Assembly (NCBI RefSeq): GCF_008933155.1 | Contig: NZ_WBVP01000004.1 | Coordinates: 124,001-188,000 of the forward strand | DNA from: Aliivibrio finisterrensis | GTDB taxonomy: Bacteria; Pseudomonadota; Gammaproteobacteria; Enterobacterales; Vibrionaceae | Direction: 5' to 3' | Length of the DNA stretch: 64,000 nt | The notes under the pieces: model-generated | What the model saw: the letters and a program-made list of their open reading frames with translations, nothing else | Told to the model about the DNA's origin: nothing | Databases searched by the model: none | Shown: positions 22,846-34,629 of the stretch, piece after piece | Position numbering within the stretch: position 1 is the stretch's first letter | How the letters are laid out: every line of letters begins with the position of its first letter | Position numbers and translations under genes: made by a program

Positions 22846-23673
22846 ATGTCAGTAAAAATTAAAAACGCCGCTGAAATTGAAAAAATGCGTATAGCCGGTC
22901 AACTGGCCGCAGAAGTACTCGAGATGATTGAACCTTATGTTAAAGCAGGGGTTACCACTGAGGAACTTAACCAAATTTGCCATAAGCACATTACTGAAGT
23001 GCAAGGGGCTATCCCTGCACCACTGAACTACCATGGCTTCCCTAAATCTATTTGCACATCAATCAATCATATTGTGTGTCACGGCATTCCAGCAGCACAA
23101 GATGAGCAGTACAATGGTTTCGTAAAACCTGCGGTTTTAAAAGATGGTGATATTCTTAATATCGACATTACTGTAATTAAAGATGGCTATCATGGCGATA
23201 CTTCTAAGATGTTTTTAATTGGTGACGTTAGCGCTACCGATAAGCGTCTATGTTTAATCGCTCAAGAAAGCTTATATGTTGGCATGCGTAAAGTGAAACC
23301 TGGTGTAAAACTTGGTGAAATTGGTACTGCTATCCAAAAATACATTAAAGGTACAACACCTAAATGTTCAATTGTTCGTGATTATTGCGGTCACGGCATT
23401 GGCTCTGAGTTCCATGAAGAGCCACAAATTGTTCATTATAAAAATAACGATCGAACCATTTTAAAAGAAGGCATGACCTTCACTATCGAACCAATGATTA
23501 ACCTAGGTAAATTTGGTTGTCTTCAAGATGATAACGATGGTTGGACTGTCTATACTGGTGACGGTAAAAATACCGCTCAGTGGGAACATACTATTTTGGT
23601 TACTGAAACTGGTTGCGAAGTATTAACCCTTCGCGCAGAGGAAACGATTCCTCGCCACATGAACAATAAATAA
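22846..23673 (+). CDS. map: Methionine aminopeptidase, type I
   Basis: Map removes the initiator Met from nascent proteins when the second residue is small. The pita-bread fold metal ligands are visible in order: Asp in NIDITVIKDGYHGDT (two Asp), His in GHGIG, Glu in TIEPM, and Glu in QWEHTI. The 275-residue length is slightly longer than the 264 of E. coli because of a short C-terminal tail. It is divergent from rpsB and leads into glnD, with a terminator in between. Confidence 0.97.
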   Translation: MSVKIKNAAEIEKMRIAGQLAAEVLEMIEPYVKAGVTTEELNQICHKHITEVQGAIPAPLNYHGFPKSICTSINHIVCHGIPAAQDEQYNGFVKPAVLKDGDILNIDITVIKDGYHGDTSKMFLIGDVSATDKRLCLIAQESLYVGMRKVKPGVKLGEIGTAIQKYIKGTTPKCSIVRDYCGHGIGSEFHEEPQIVHYKNNDRTILKEGMTFTIEPMINLGKFGCLQDDNDGWTVYTGDGKNTAQWEHTILVTETGCEVLTLRAEETIPRHMNNK

Positions 23674-23681
23674 TAAACATA

Positions 23682-23710
23682 AACAGAAGGCTTTGGTCTT
23701 CTGTTTTTTT
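23682..23710 (+). terminator. Terminator after map
   Basis: The stem AACAGAAG/CTTCTGTT has an 8-nt loop and is followed by seven T. It ends 16 bp before the glnD start, so glnD may rely on read-through or a promoter inside map. Confidence 0.8.
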
Positions 23711-23726
23711 ATCAGCAGGGATTGCT

Positions 23727-26348
23727 ATGAAATACACATCGCCTCTTGCTTTATCTGATCAGCAACTCACGATTACCGAGATAAAAAATCAGCTTGCCCT
23801 TTTCTCTCAATATCAAATTGATTGTTTCCATCAAAGCTTACCTGTGTCGGACTTAGTGCTACAACGTGCTGATTATTTTGACCAATTACTGTCTCGCCTT
23901 TGGACTTTCTTTGCATTTAATGAAACCTCAGACACCTCGCTCATTGCCGTTGGTGGTTATGGACGCCGCGAACTTCACCCTTTGTCTGATATTGATATTC
24001 TATTGCTTACCAAAGGAAATACTGACGAGAAATTTTGTCAAAAAGTCAGCCATTTCGTTACCTTACTCTGGGATTTAAAGCTAGAAGTCGGCCACAGTGT
24101 ACGAACTTTATCTGAATGTATTGACATTGGAAAAAGCGACTTAACCGTAGCGACAAACTTACAAGAATCACGTTATATCTGCGGCGATAAAGAGCTTGCT
24201 CATCAATTAAAGCTGAATATTCACTCAGATAGTTTCTGGCCAAGTGAATCCTTTTATCAAGCTAAAATTGATGAGCAAAAAAAACGCCATAGTCGCTATC
24301 ACGACACCACTTATAACTTAGAGCCCGATATTAAATCAAGCCCAGGCGGGCTGAGAGATATTCATACCCTTAGCTGGATTGCTCGACGTCATTTTGGAGC
24401 AACGTCTCTACTTGAGATGAGCCAAGCTGGTTTCTTAACAGACGCTGAGTATCGAGAATTATTAGAATGCCAAGAGTTCTTATGGCGCGTTCGCTTTGCT
24501 TTACATATTGAGCTAAAACGTTACGATAATCGACTCACCTTTGGCCACCAAGCTTCTGTCGCTGAACATTTAGGTTTTATCGGTGAAGGCAACCGTGGTG
24601 TCGAGCGCATGATGAAAGAGTTCTACCGCACTTTACGACGTGTTGCTGAACTTAATAGCATGCTATTAAAAATATTCGACCAAGCCATCCTTAACCAAGG
24701 TGAACAAACTAAAGCCATTATTATCAATAATGATTTTCAACGTCGCGGTCGTCTTATTGAAGCAAGAAAGCCTGCTTTATTCCAAGCTCGTCCTGATACC
24801 ATTCTGGATATGTTCTTATTAATGGCCAGTGATTCGAGTATTGAAGGCGTTTCCCCTCCAACAATGCGACAATTACGCACAGCTCGACGCCGTTTGAATC
24901 GTTTTTTATGTGATATCCCAGAAGCGCGTGTAAAATTTTTACAACTAACTCAACACCCAAATGCGCTCCATAACGCCTTTAGTTCAATGCATAAGTTAGG
25001 TGTTATCTCTGCTTATTTACCTCAGTGGAGCCACATTGTTGGACAAATGCAGTTTGATTTATTTCATGCCTATACCGTAGATGAGCATAGTATTCGCTTA
25101 CTAAAACACATTAATAAATTTTCAGACCCAAAGAACCGAGAAAAACACCCTATTTGCTGCGAAGTCTATCCAAAAATGATTAAAAAAGAACTATTAATCA
25201 TCGCGGCGATCTTTCATGATATCGCCAAAGGACGTGGGGGAGATCACTCAGAATTAGGCGCCGTCGATGCTTACGAATTTTGTATTATTCATGGTCTTTC
25301 AAAACCCGAAGCAAACTTAGTCTCTTGGTTGGTTAAAAGCCATTTATTGATGTCTGTTACTGCACAGCGCCGTGATATTTATGATCCTGATGTGATTACC
25401 GAGTTCGCCAAACAAGTTCGAGATGAAGAACGTCTCGACTATTTAGTTTGCCTGACCGTTGCCGATATTTGTGCAACTAACCCTGATCTTTGGAACAGCT
25501 GGAAACGCTCTCTAATTGCTGATTTATATAATGCGACTCAAAGAGCCCTGCGCAGAGGGTTAGAAAATCCACCCGACCTGCGTGATCGTATTCGCCATAA
25601 TCAGCACATGGCTTCAGCTCAACTTAGATCTGAAGGATTTACGCAGTGGCAAATTGAAGATCTATGGCGTCGCTTTAAAGCTGACTATTTCTTGCGCCAT
25701 ACCCATCAACAAATTGCATGGCACGCAAGCAACCTTCTCAATCATTCAGACATAGAGAAGTCACTCATTCTCATCAGCAAAAATCCAACCCGAGGTGGTA
25801 CAGAAATATTTATCTACAGTAAAGATAAAGCTCACCTATTTGCCACGGTTGCCGCGGAATTGGATAGACGCAGTATTACTATCTATGATGCTCAAGTCAT
25901 GTCAAGTAAAGATGGTTACGCACTTGATACCTTTATGGTTTTAGATCAAAACGATGACCCTATAGATGAAGAAAGGCAGCAACGATTAATTGCTCAACTG
26001 TATGCTGTTGAACTTGAAACACAAGAAACTCATATCAAAACACGTCGTCCACCCCGTCAGCTACAACACTTTACGGTAAAAACGCGTATGGAGTTTCTCC
26101 CAACAAGAACAGGGAAGCGAACATTAATGGAATTTGTTGCATTAGATACACCAGGGTTACTCGCTACCGTCGGCGCCACCTTCGCTCAGCTTAGCATTAA
26201 TCTTCATGCTGCAAAAATAACAACCATTGGTGAGAGAGCTGAAGATTTATTTATATTAACCTCAGATCTTGGTGGACGACTAGATGATGAAAAGCAAACG
26301 GAACTAAAAGCAGCATTAATCAAAAATATTGATAACCTTATCAATTAA
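23727..26348 (+). CDS. glnD: Bifunctional PII uridylyltransferase / uridylyl-removing enzyme
   Basis: GlnD is the glutamine sensor that adds UMP to Tyr51 of GlnB when glutamine is low and removes it when glutamine is high. The 873-residue protein has an N-terminal nucleotidyltransferase domain (GGYGRREL then LSDIDILLL near residues 70-90) and a central HD hydrolase domain (IFHDIAKGRGGDHSELG near 500). Two C-terminal ACT domains (about 690-770 and 800-870) bind glutamine. All active-site motifs are present. Its substrate gene glnB is at 897-1235 of this window. Confidence 0.97.
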   Translation: MKYTSPLALSDQQLTITEIKNQLALFSQYQIDCFHQSLPVSDLVLQRADYFDQLLSRLWTFFAFNETSDTSLIAVGGYGRRELHPLSDIDILLLTKGNTDEKFCQKVSHFVTLLWDLKLEVGHSVRTLSECIDIGKSDLTVATNLQESRYICGDKELAHQLKLNIHSDSFWPSESFYQAKIDEQKKRHSRYHDTTYNLEPDIKSSPGGLRDIHTLSWIARRHFGATSLLEMSQAGFLTDAEYRELLECQEFLWRVRFALHIELKRYDNRLTFGHQASVAEHLGFIGEGNRGVERMMKEFYRTLRRVAELNSMLLKIFDQAILNQGEQTKAIIINNDFQRRGRLIEARKPALFQARPDTILDMFLLMASDSSIEGVSPPTMRQLRTARRRLNRFLCDIPEARVKFLQLTQHPNALHNAFSSMHKLGVISAYLPQWSHIVGQMQFDLFHAYTVDEHSIRLLKHINKFSDPKNREKHPICCEVYPKMIKKELLIIAAIFHDIAKGRGGDHSELGAVDAYEFCIIHGLSKPEANLVSWLVKSHLLMSVTAQRRDIYDPDVITEFAKQVRDEERLDYLVCLTVADICATNPDLWNSWKRSLIADLYNATQRALRRGLENPPDLRDRIRHNQHMASAQLRSEGFTQWQIEDLWRRFKADYFLRHTHQQIAWHASNLLNHSDIEKSLILISKNPTRGGTEIFIYSKDKAHLFATVAAELDRRSITIYDAQVMSSKDGYALDTFMVLDQNDDPIDEERQQRLIAQLYAVELETQETHIKTRRPPRQLQHFTVKTRMEFLPTRTGKRTLMEFVALDTPGLLATVGATFAQLSINLHAAKITTIGERAEDLFILTSDLGGRLDDEKQTELKAALIKNIDNLIN

Positions 26349-26375
26349 TATTTAGTCATAATAATGGAGTTAGCT

Positions 26376-26756
26376 ATGTACCCATACTTAATTAACCTAG
26401 GAATATCAGAGCCTGAAAAAATTGAGCGTTACTCTTTACGACAAGAGGCGCAAAAAGACGTGTTAAAAATTTACTTTGGTAAACAAAAAGGCGAACTCTT
26501 TGCAAAAAGCGTAAAATTTAAATACCCACGCCAAGTAAAAAATGTTCTTGTTGATGGTGGCAGCAATCGCTATAAAGAAACCACAGAAATCAATCGCAAC
26601 CTAACGCTTATCATCGATGAATTAAATAAAATCACCCGTCCAGAAAAAGAAACGACTGCAGATGTGAAAAAGAAAATATTGAAAGATCTTCGTCATTTAG
26701 AGAAAGTCGTTGCGAGCAAAATTGAAGAAATCGAGCGTGATTTAGATAAACTATAA
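26376..26756 (+). CDS. yaeH: DUF3461 (UPF0325, YaeH) family protein
   Basis: This small cytosolic protein of unknown function has 126 residues from the ATG at 26376, which has GGAG 6 bp upstream; a four-residue in-frame extension is unsupported. The stretches RYSLRQEA and [12 protein letters not shown] and the charged helical C-terminus closely match E. coli YaeH, which also lies near glnD/map/dapD. It is 27 bp downstream of glnD and closes the map-side unit before a two-way terminator. No catalytic motif is visible. Confidence 0.9.
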   Translation: MYPYLINLGISEPEKIERYSLRQEAQKDVLKIYFGKQKGELFAKSVKFKYPRQVKNVLVDGGSNRYKETTEINRNLTLIIDELNKITRPEKETTADVKKKILKDLRHLEKVVASKIEEIERDLDKL

Positions 26757-26770
26757 TTTGTGTTAACACA

Positions 26771-26800
26771 AAAAAATGGACCAATTATGGTCCATTTTTA
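26771..26800. terminator. Bidirectional terminator between yaeH and secF
   Basis: The stem AAAATGGACCA/TGGTCCATTTT with an ATTA loop has an A-run before and a T-run after. It serves the converging yaeH (+) and secF (-) transcripts. Confidence 0.9.
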
Positions 26801-26824
26801 TGCACTAGGTATCAAGCAAACCCT

Positions 26825-27775
26825 TTATGGTATTTGCTCAAATTCTTCCTCACCTTCTTGATCAACAGGTGTTGGCATTAGGTGCTCACGAGTAATACCT
26901 AATTTCAGAGCCAATGCTGATGCTACGTAGATAGAAGAGTAGGTACCAATCGTGATACCTAATAGCAATGCAAGCGCAAAGCCATGGATCATCGCACCGC
27001 CCTGAGTGAACAATGCAATAACTACAAATAGCGTCGTTGCTGATGTAATTAATGTACGGCTTAATGTTTGTGTAATCGCATCATTAATGATGTCGTTAGA
27101 ATCACCCTTACGCATTTTCAAGAAGTTTTCACGAATACGGTCAAATACAACAATGGTATCATTCAAGGAATAACCCACCACCGTTAACAGTGCCGCGATA
27201 ATCGTTAAATCAACTTCAATTTGTAAGAAAGAGAAAATACCTAAGGTAATAATAATATCATGTGCTAATGCCAATACCGCACCAGCAGCTAAACGCCATT
27301 GGAAACGCATCGAAACATAAGCCAAAATACATAACAAAGAAACGAGAATAGCTAAACCACCCGCCTCTGTCAGTTCATCACCCACATTTGGACCAACGAA
27401 CTCAATACGACGCATCTCTACTTGCTCACCAGTGCCTTCTTTAATTGCACTGATGATTTGATTACCTAGTTCTTCGCCTTTTACGTTTTCACGAGGTTGG
27501 AGACGAACGATAACATCACGTGCAGTACCAAAGTTTTGAACCGTTGCATCACCAAAACCTTTCGCTTCTAATGCACTACGGATGTCTGGTAGTTGTGCTG
27601 GCTGCTCAAAGCCCACTTCAATCAGAGTTCCACCCGTGAAGTCTAAGCCCCAGTTTAACCACTTTGTCGATAAGGTTGCAATAGAAGCAATAATCATCAA
27701 CATTGAGAAAAAGAAGGCAGCTTTAGACCAACGCATGAAGTCGATCGTTTTCTCTGCTTTCATTAATTGAAACAT
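26825..27775 (-). CDS. secF: Protein translocase subunit SecF
   Basis: SecF with SecD forms the RND-type, ion-driven accessory complex that pulls preproteins out of SecYEG on the periplasmic side. The 316-residue protein has six membrane helices with a periplasmic loop after the first. Diagnostic motifs are DFTGGTLIEV and, in helix 4-5, VVGYSLNDTIVVFDRIREN. In vibrios the partner ion may be sodium for some paralogues; the sequence alone does not decide this. It starts 12 bp after secD. Confidence 0.96.
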   Translation of the reverse strand: MFQLMKAEKTIDFMRWSKAAFFFSMLMIIASIATLSTKWLNWGLDFTGGTLIEVGFEQPAQLPDIRSALEAKGFGDATVQNFGTARDVIVRLQPRENVKGEELGNQIISAIKEGTGEQVEMRRIEFVGPNVGDELTEAGGLAILVSLLCILAYVSMRFQWRLAAGAVLALAHDIIITLGIFSFLQIEVDLTIIAALLTVVGYSLNDTIVVFDRIRENFLKMRKGDSNDIINDAITQTLSRTLITSATTLFVVIALFTQGGAMIHGFALALLLGITIGTYSSIYVASALALKLGITREHLMPTPVDQEGEEEFEQIP

Positions 27776-27787
27776 AATAATGAGTCC

Positions 27788-29644
27788 TTAGATCGACAGT
27801 TTGTCTACGCGCTTACCGCCGTAAACTAAGTTAATCACACAACGAGTACCAACAATCGCAGTAAACATTGACGTTAAAATACCGATAGATAACGTAACAG
27901 CAAAACCTTTAATTGCGCCAGTACCTACAGCAAATAGGATAATAGCAGTAATTAAGGTTGTGATGTTCGCATCGGCAATCGTACTAAACGCATTAGCATA
28001 ACCTTGATCAATCGCTTGTTGTGGATTACGCCCATCACGCAATTCTTCTCGAATACGCTCGAAAATAAGTACGTTAGCATCAACAGCCATACCTACCGTT
28101 AATACGATACCGGCAATACCAGGAAGCGTCATCGTCGCACCAGGGATCATCGACATAACACCAATGATTAATACCAAGTTTGCCATTAAGGCTAAGTTCG
28201 CAACAAGACCAAAACCGCGGTAATAAACCAAAGTAAAGATCATTACTGCAACCATACCCCAAATACACGCTTGAATACCCATATCGATATTCTGTTGACC
28301 CATTGATGGACCAATCGTACGTTCTTCAACAATCGAGATAGGTGCAATCAGAGCACCAGCACGAAGTAGAAGTGCTAGGTTATGAGCTTCAGCTTGAGAG
28401 TCGATACCTGTAATACGGAAGCTACGGCCAAGTGCTGATTGAATTGTTGCTTGGTTAATCACTTCTTCCGTCTTAGAAAGAATAACGCGACCTTCAGGTG
28501 TACGACGGCCACTGTCTTTGTACTCTGTAAATACCGTCGCCATTAGCTTACCGATATTTTTACGAGAGAACGCAGTCATCTTGCTACCACCTTCACTATC
28601 TAGTGAGATGTTAACTTGAGGACGACCATACTCATCAGCACTTGAACTTGCATCTGTAATGCTTTCACCACCAAGAATAATACGCTTTTTAAGAACAACA
28701 GGACGACCATTGCGATCTTCTTTAATCTCGCTACCTGCAGGTGCTCGACCATTGGCTGCTGCAGCAAGATCGGCTCTATCATCCACTTCGCGGAACTCAA
28801 GAGTTGCTGTTGCACCTAAAATTTCTTTTGCTCGTGCCGTATCTTGAACACCCGGTAGTTCAACAACAATGCGGCTTGCACCTTGACGTTGAACAAGAGG
28901 TTCTGCAACACCTAATTCATTAACACGGTTACGAATGATCGTGATATTTTGCTCTACTGCATAGTTGCGAATTTCTTGTAGGCGCTGCTCTGTAAATCGT
29001 GCCGTTAATTTGAATTGACCATTTAATTCAGATTCTACAAAAGTCATATCACGATGAACATCAGACAATACTTTTTTAGCTTCAGCTAATTGCTCTTGAT
29101 CACGAAGAACAACTTCAATCGCATCTTTGCCAGAATTACGAATAGCACGGTAACGGATTTTAGCTTCACGAAGATCAGTACGGAAAGATTCTTCTTGCTG
29201 ACCAATTAGCTTAGCCATTGCCGCATCCATGTCGACTTCCATTAAAAAGTGAACACCACCACGTAAATCAAGACCTAGCTTCATTGGTGCTGCACCAATT
29301 GATGACAACCAGTCAGGCGTTAATGGAGCAAGGTTTAATGCAACAATGTAATCTTTACCTAACGATTCATTGATAATATCTCGAGCACTGATTTGAGAAT
29401 CAGTATCATTAAAACGAACAAGAACACTGCCATTTTCGAATGCAATAGACTTATACGCAATGTCATTATTTTTTAAATTTTCAGCGACAACATCCAGCGT
29501 TGAGGTTTGAACCTCTGTACCACGGCTACCCGTGATTTGAACTGCTGGATCTTCGCCATAAAGGTTTGGAAGTGCATAGAGAGCTGAGATAAGTAGCACT
29601 GAAACTACCAACAAATACTTCCATAAAGGGAAACGGTTTAACAC
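27788..29644 (-). CDS. secD: Protein translocase subunit SecD
   Basis: This 618-residue partner of SecF has membrane helix 1 at residues 7-27, a large periplasmic P1 head domain, and five C-terminal helices. Hallmarks are [16 protein letters not shown] near the start of P1 and [18 protein letters not shown] in the RND channel. The start codon is GTG with AAGGAC 6 bp upstream. It follows yajC, with a strong terminator-like hairpin in the gap that may reduce secDF relative to yajC. Confidence 0.96.
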   Translation of the reverse strand: MLNRFPLWKYLLVVSVLLISALYALPNLYGEDPAVQITGSRGTEVQTSTLDVVAENLKNNDIAYKSIAFENGSVLVRFNDTDSQISARDIINESLGKDYIVALNLAPLTPDWLSSIGAAPMKLGLDLRGGVHFLMEVDMDAAMAKLIGQQEESFRTDLREAKIRYRAIRNSGKDAIEVVLRDQEQLAEAKKVLSDVHRDMTFVESELNGQFKLTARFTEQRLQEIRNYAVEQNITIIRNRVNELGVAEPLVQRQGASRIVVELPGVQDTARAKEILGATATLEFREVDDRADLAAAANGRAPAGSEIKEDRNGRPVVLKKRIILGGESITDASSSADEYGRPQVNISLDSEGGSKMTAFSRKNIGKLMATVFTEYKDSGRRTPEGRVILSKTEEVINQATIQSALGRSFRITGIDSQAEAHNLALLLRAGALIAPISIVEERTIGPSMGQQNIDMGIQACIWGMVAVMIFTLVYYRGFGLVANLALMANLVLIIGVMSMIPGATMTLPGIAGIVLTVGMAVDANVLIFERIREELRDGRNPQQAIDQGYANAFSTIADANITTLITAIILFAVGTGAIKGFAVTLSIGILTSMFTAIVGTRCVINLVYGGKRVDKLSI

Positions 29645-29660
29645 AGCGATGTCCTTAACG

Positions 29661-29691
29661 AAAAATACCCCCTAACCGAAGTTAGAGGGTA
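29661..29691 (-). terminator. UUCG-loop terminator between yajC and secD
   Basis: An 11-bp stem (TACCCTCTAAC/GTTAGGGGGTA on the minus strand) carries a TTCG tetraloop and is followed by five T. It looks strong yet lies inside the yajC-secD-secF array. Confidence 0.85.
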
Positions 29692-29697
29692 CAATTT

Positions 29698-30030
29698 TTA
29701 TAGTGATTTCAGAGTGCCCTTTGGCAGAACAGCTGAAACAAAGTCTTTCTTAATTGTTACTTCGTTATTTGCGTTAAGCTCAATTACGATGTAATCATTT
29801 TCTTCAGATACTTTAGTGATTTTACCCACTAAACCACCCGCAGTAAGAACTTCATCGCCTTTGCCCATAGAAGACATTAGGTTCTTATGCTCTTTTTGAC
29901 GTTTCGCTTGTGGGCGATAAATCATAAAGTAGAAGATAACTGCAAACATGCCAAGCATGATAAACATTTGCATACCACCGCCTTGTGGTGCTTCACCAGC
30001 TGCGTGAGCTTGAGAGATGAAAAAACTCAT
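29698..30030 (-). CDS. yajC: Sec translocon accessory protein YajC
   Basis: YajC is a single-span inner-membrane protein that binds SecDF and the holo-translocon. The 110-residue sequence has the membrane helix at about residues 20-40 (MFIMLGMFAVIFYFMIYRP) and then a basic motif (QAKRQKEHKNLM) and a KGDEVLTAGGLVGKI domain. It lies between tgt and secD, the universal tgt-yajC-secD-secF order. Confidence 0.96.
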   Translation of the reverse strand: MSFFISQAHAAGEAPQGGGMQMFIMLGMFAVIFYFMIYRPQAKRQKEHKNLMSSMGKGDEVLTAGGLVGKITKVSEENDYIVIELNANNEVTIKKDFVSAVLPKGTLKSL

Positions 30031-30121
30031 TTAATAACGTCCTCGTATCTAATTTTAATTTCCAGTTTCTAAAATGTGACCATACACATATCTAGTAGAT
30101 ATATGGGTGATAACTCTGTTT

Positions 30122-31405
<1,284 letters not shown>

Positions 31406-31450
31406 TCAATCTAGTATATTACTGGCTTTAATACAGCCATCGACTCTTTA

Positions 31451-32503
31451 TTACGCGGTTTTCTTCGTAATAAACATCGCATCACCGTAACTAAAGAAAC
31501 GATATTGATTATTCACAGCTTGATCGTAAGCTTTCATTGTATTTTCATACCCTGCAAATGCACTCACAAGCATGATAAGTGTAGACTCTGGTAAGTGAAA
31601 GTTTGTTACTAAAGCGTCAACAACTTGAAATTCATAGCCTGGGTAGATAAAAATTTCAGTATCATCAAAAAATGGTGCTAGCTCTGTGCCTTGCTTTAAT
31701 GCATGTTGCGCCGCACTTTCTAATGAGCGAACCGAAGTCGTTCCAACAGAAACAACACGGCCACCACGAGCTTTGGTTGCTTTAATGGCATCAACCACTT
31801 CTTGAGATACTTCTGCATATTCAGAATGCATGTGATGTTCTAAGATATTATCGACACGTACAGGCTGGAATGTTCCTGCACCAACATGAAGCGTAACGTA
31901 GGCAAATTCTACGCCTTTTGCTTTCATTTTTTCTAAAATCTCTGTATCAAAGTGTAAACCCGCCGTTGGAGCAGCAACCGCCCCCGGTTTTTCATTGTAT
32001 ACCGTTTGATAGCGCTCTTTATCCGCGTCTTCGTCTGGACGGTCGATATAAGGAGGTAATGGCATGTGACCAATTTCATCCAAAATATCTAATACTTTTT
32101 TCTCTGAAGTAAAACGAATTTCAAACAGGGTATCGTGACGAGCGACCATCTCTGCTTCGTATTCTTGGTTTTCACCCAACCATAGTTGATTACCCGGTTT
32201 TGGTGATTTAGAGCAACGAACATGAGCCAATACTGAATGCTCATCAAGCACTCGTTCAACTAATACTTCTAGCTTACCACCTGATGCTTTAACACCAAAC
32301 ATACGAGCAGGGATAACACGAGTGTTGTTAAATACAACAAGATCACCACTCTGTACTAAATCAAGCACATCAGTAAACTGACCATCAATTAATTCACCGC
32401 TATTACCATTTAGGTGTAATAGGCGACTTGCCGTGCGCTCTGGTTGAGGGTAGCGAGCAATAAGTTCATCGGGTAATTCAAAGTGGAAATCGGATACTTG
32501 CAT
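31451..32503 (-). CDS. queA: S-adenosylmethionine:tRNA ribosyltransferase-isomerase
   Basis: QueA transfers the ribosyl part of SAM to preQ1 in tRNA to give epoxyqueuosine. The 350-residue protein begins [15 protein letters not shown] and holds the family signatures [16 protein letters not shown] and [10 protein letters not shown]. About 200 bp separate it from tgt; that gap contains a small TTTCACT/AGTGAAA hairpin (31381-31403) without a strong T-run, so co-transcription with tgt-yajC-secDF is possible. Confidence 0.97.
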   Translation of the reverse strand: MQVSDFHFELPDELIARYPQPERTASRLLHLNGNSGELIDGQFTDVLDLVQSGDLVVFNNTRVIPARMFGVKASGGKLEVLVERVLDEHSVLAHVRCSKSPKPGNQLWLGENQEYEAEMVARHDTLFEIRFTSEKKVLDILDEIGHMPLPPYIDRPDEDADKERYQTVYNEKPGAVAAPTAGLHFDTEILEKMKAKGVEFAYVTLHVGAGTFQPVRVDNILEHHMHSEYAEVSQEVVDAIKATKARGGRVVSVGTTSVRSLESAAQHALKQGTELAPFFDDTEIFIYPGYEFQVVDALVTNFHLPESTLIMLVSAFAGYENTMKAYDQAVNNQYRFFSYGDAMFITKKTA

Positions 32504-32746
32504 GGTTTACTTCTTCATCAAAAATGGCAGACAGAGTAGTATATTCACGCCCAGAGCAATAGCAAGAGATGAAGCAATATACCTCTCAATTTTTCAATAA
32601 ATATGTACTTTAACTAATGAAATTGACATTAAACAGAGAAAGTCGCATCAATCTTTTTATCTCTTAAAAAATCAACTTAGCTCTCACTTTTCTCTTTCAT
32701 CTCGCACTATATTTACTGTAGGACTTATCGATAGCAGGAGCACACT

Positions 32747-33190
32747 ATGTTTACCGTTAAAGACATGATGACGACTCACCCTCATACATTGCTTCGCTCC
32801 AATTCTTTAGAAGATGCTAAAGCACTCATGGACGAACACTGTATTAGGCACATACCCATTGTAGATACAGACCAAGCATTAATTGGCCTCGTCACTCAAC
32901 GAGATCTATTGTCTGCGCAATCCTCTTGCTTGGAAAAACCAACATTAGAAGAATTTTCTGTGCTGGATATCCCTCTAAATAGCATTATGCATGAAAATGT
33001 AATGAGTATTTCTCCGCACGGTGGATTAAAATCAGCGGCTTTGTTTATGCAAAAGCACAAGGTGGGTTGTTTACCTGTTGTTGACCATGGGAAGTTGGTA
33101 GGAATAATTACAGACTCAGATTTTGTTACCATCGCCATTAATCTATTAGAGCTGCAAGAGGAAGTCGACCCTATGGAGATCGATGAATAG
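32747..33190 (+). CDS. Two-CBS-domain protein
   Basis: This 147-residue soluble protein consists almost wholly of two CBS domains, at about residues 8-58 and 78-132, each ending in the Gly-x-[IV]-T-x-x-[DS] pattern (LIGLVTQRD and LVGIITDSD). Paired CBS motifs bind adenine nucleotides such as AMP, ATP or SAM. Here they stand alone with no fused enzyme, so the protein probably regulates a partner in trans. The start is firm: AGGAG lies 7 bp before ATG. The neighbours (queA, aceA) give no clear functional clue. Confidence 0.88.
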   Translation: MFTVKDMMTTHPHTLLRSNSLEDAKALMDEHCIRHIPIVDTDQALIGLVTQRDLLSAQSSCLEKPTLEEFSVLDIPLNSIMHENVMSISPHGGLKSAALFMQKHKVGCLPVVDHGKLVGIITDSDFVTIAINLLELQEEVDPMEIDE

Positions 33191-33204
33191 CAATAATTAA
33201 CAGG

Positions 33205-33233
33205 AAAAAAGAAAGGGAGACTCCATTCTCCCT
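33205..33233 (-). terminator. Terminator after aceA
   Basis: On the minus strand the stem AGGGAGA/TCTCCCT is followed by TTCTTTTTT. It lies between the convergent CBS-domain gene and aceA. Confidence 0.7.
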
Positions 33234-33286
33234 AAAACGTGATAATACGACTCTTTTTTATTATGTGGATATGGGGTTAGTATTAA

Positions 33287-34615
33287 TTAAGCGTTGGTTT
33301 TAAATTGCTCTTCTTCTGTTGAGCCTGTTAGTGCGGTCACTGATGAATTGCCACCTTGAATGGTATTTGTCATCTTATCAAAGTAGCCTGTACCTACTTC
33401 TTGTTGGTGTGCAACAAAAGTATAGCCCTTATCTGCTGCTTCAAACTCTTTACGCTGAACCATCTCAACATAATGACGCATTCCCTCACCTTGTGCATAA
33501 GAGTGCGCTAGTTCAAACATGTTAAACCACATGTTATGAATACCCGCTAACGTAATGAACTGGTATTTATACCCCATGTCTGCCAGCTCTTGTTGGAACT
33601 TAGCAATCGTTTCTGAATCCAGGTTTTTCTCCCAGTTAAACGATGGCGAACAGTTATAGGCTAACAGTTGATCTGGATACTCTGCATGAATCGCCTCTGC
33701 AAATTTACGCGCTTCTTCTAAACATGGCGTTGCGGTTTCACACCACACTAAATCAGCATAAGGTGAATACGCCAAGCCACGAGAAATGGCTTGATCAATA
33801 CCTGCGGTCACTTTATAGAAACCTTCAGCCGAACGCTCCCCTTCAATGAACTCTTGATCATAAGGATCACAATCTGAGGTTAGCAAATCTGCGGCATTGG
33901 CATCGGTTCTTGCAATAACCAATGTCGTCGTGCCTGCCACATCGGCTGCTAGTCGTGCTGCTACCAGTTTTTGTACCGCTTCTTGAGTTGGTACTAATAC
34001 TTTACCTCCCATGTGACCACATTTTTTTACTGACGCTAACTGATCTTCAAAGTGAACCCCAGCCGCACCTGATTCAATCATATTACGCATCAACTCATAG
34101 CCATTAAGTACACCACCAAAACCGGCTTCTGCATCGGCAACAATCGGAAGAAAATAATCAATTCCCTCTTCAGGTGTTGTTCCTGTTGACCATTGAATTT
34201 GATCCGCACGACGGAAGGCATTATTAATACGTTTCACTACCGAAGGTACCGAATCTACCGGGTATAGCGATTGGTCTGGATACATGGTCGATGCGGTGTT
34301 GTTATCCGCTGCTACTTGCCAACCTGACAAATAAATAGCTTCAATTCCCGCCTTCGCTTGTTGGACTGCTTGTCCACCCGTTAGCGCACCAAGGCAGTTC
34401 ACATAGCCTTTTTTTGATGAGCCATTCACCAGCTCCCATAGCCTGTCAGCCCCTTTTTGTGCAATGGTATTTTCTGGTGCAAAAGATCCTCGAAGATTAA
34501 TAACTTCTTCAGCGGTATAAGGACGAGTTACTCCATCCCAACGCGGATTTTCTGCCCAGTCTTTTTCCAATGCATCAATTTGTTGTTGGCGAGTTTGCGG
34601 TTTAAATGTCGTCAT
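33287..34615 (-). CDS. aceA: Isocitrate lyase
   Basis: AceA splits isocitrate into glyoxylate and succinate, the entry to the glyoxylate shunt for growth on acetate or fatty acids. The 442-residue protein carries the active-site signature KKCGHMGGK with catalytic Cys199, and [11 protein letters not shown]-type metal-binding residues (Asp-Ala-Glu) near 160. It follows aceB by 14 bp, so both are in one operon. No aceK is visible downstream, where the CBS gene converges. Confidence 0.97.
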   Translation of the reverse strand: MTTFKPQTRQQQIDALEKDWAENPRWDGVTRPYTAEEVINLRGSFAPENTIAQKGADRLWELVNGSSKKGYVNCLGALTGGQAVQQAKAGIEAIYLSGWQVAADNNTASTMYPDQSLYPVDSVPSVVKRINNAFRRADQIQWSTGTTPEEGIDYFLPIVADAEAGFGGVLNGYELMRNMIESGAAGVHFEDQLASVKKCGHMGGKVLVPTQEAVQKLVAARLAADVAGTTTLVIARTDANAADLLTSDCDPYDQEFIEGERSAEGFYKVTAGIDQAISRGLAYSPYADLVWCETATPCLEEARKFAEAIHAEYPDQLLAYNCSPSFNWEKNLDSETIAKFQQELADMGYKYQFITLAGIHNMWFNMFELAHSYAQGEGMRHYVEMVQRKEFEAADKGYTFVAHQQEVGTGYFDKMTNTIQGGNSSVTALTGSTEEEQFKTNA

Positions 34616-34629
34616 AATAGTTCCCTCTC

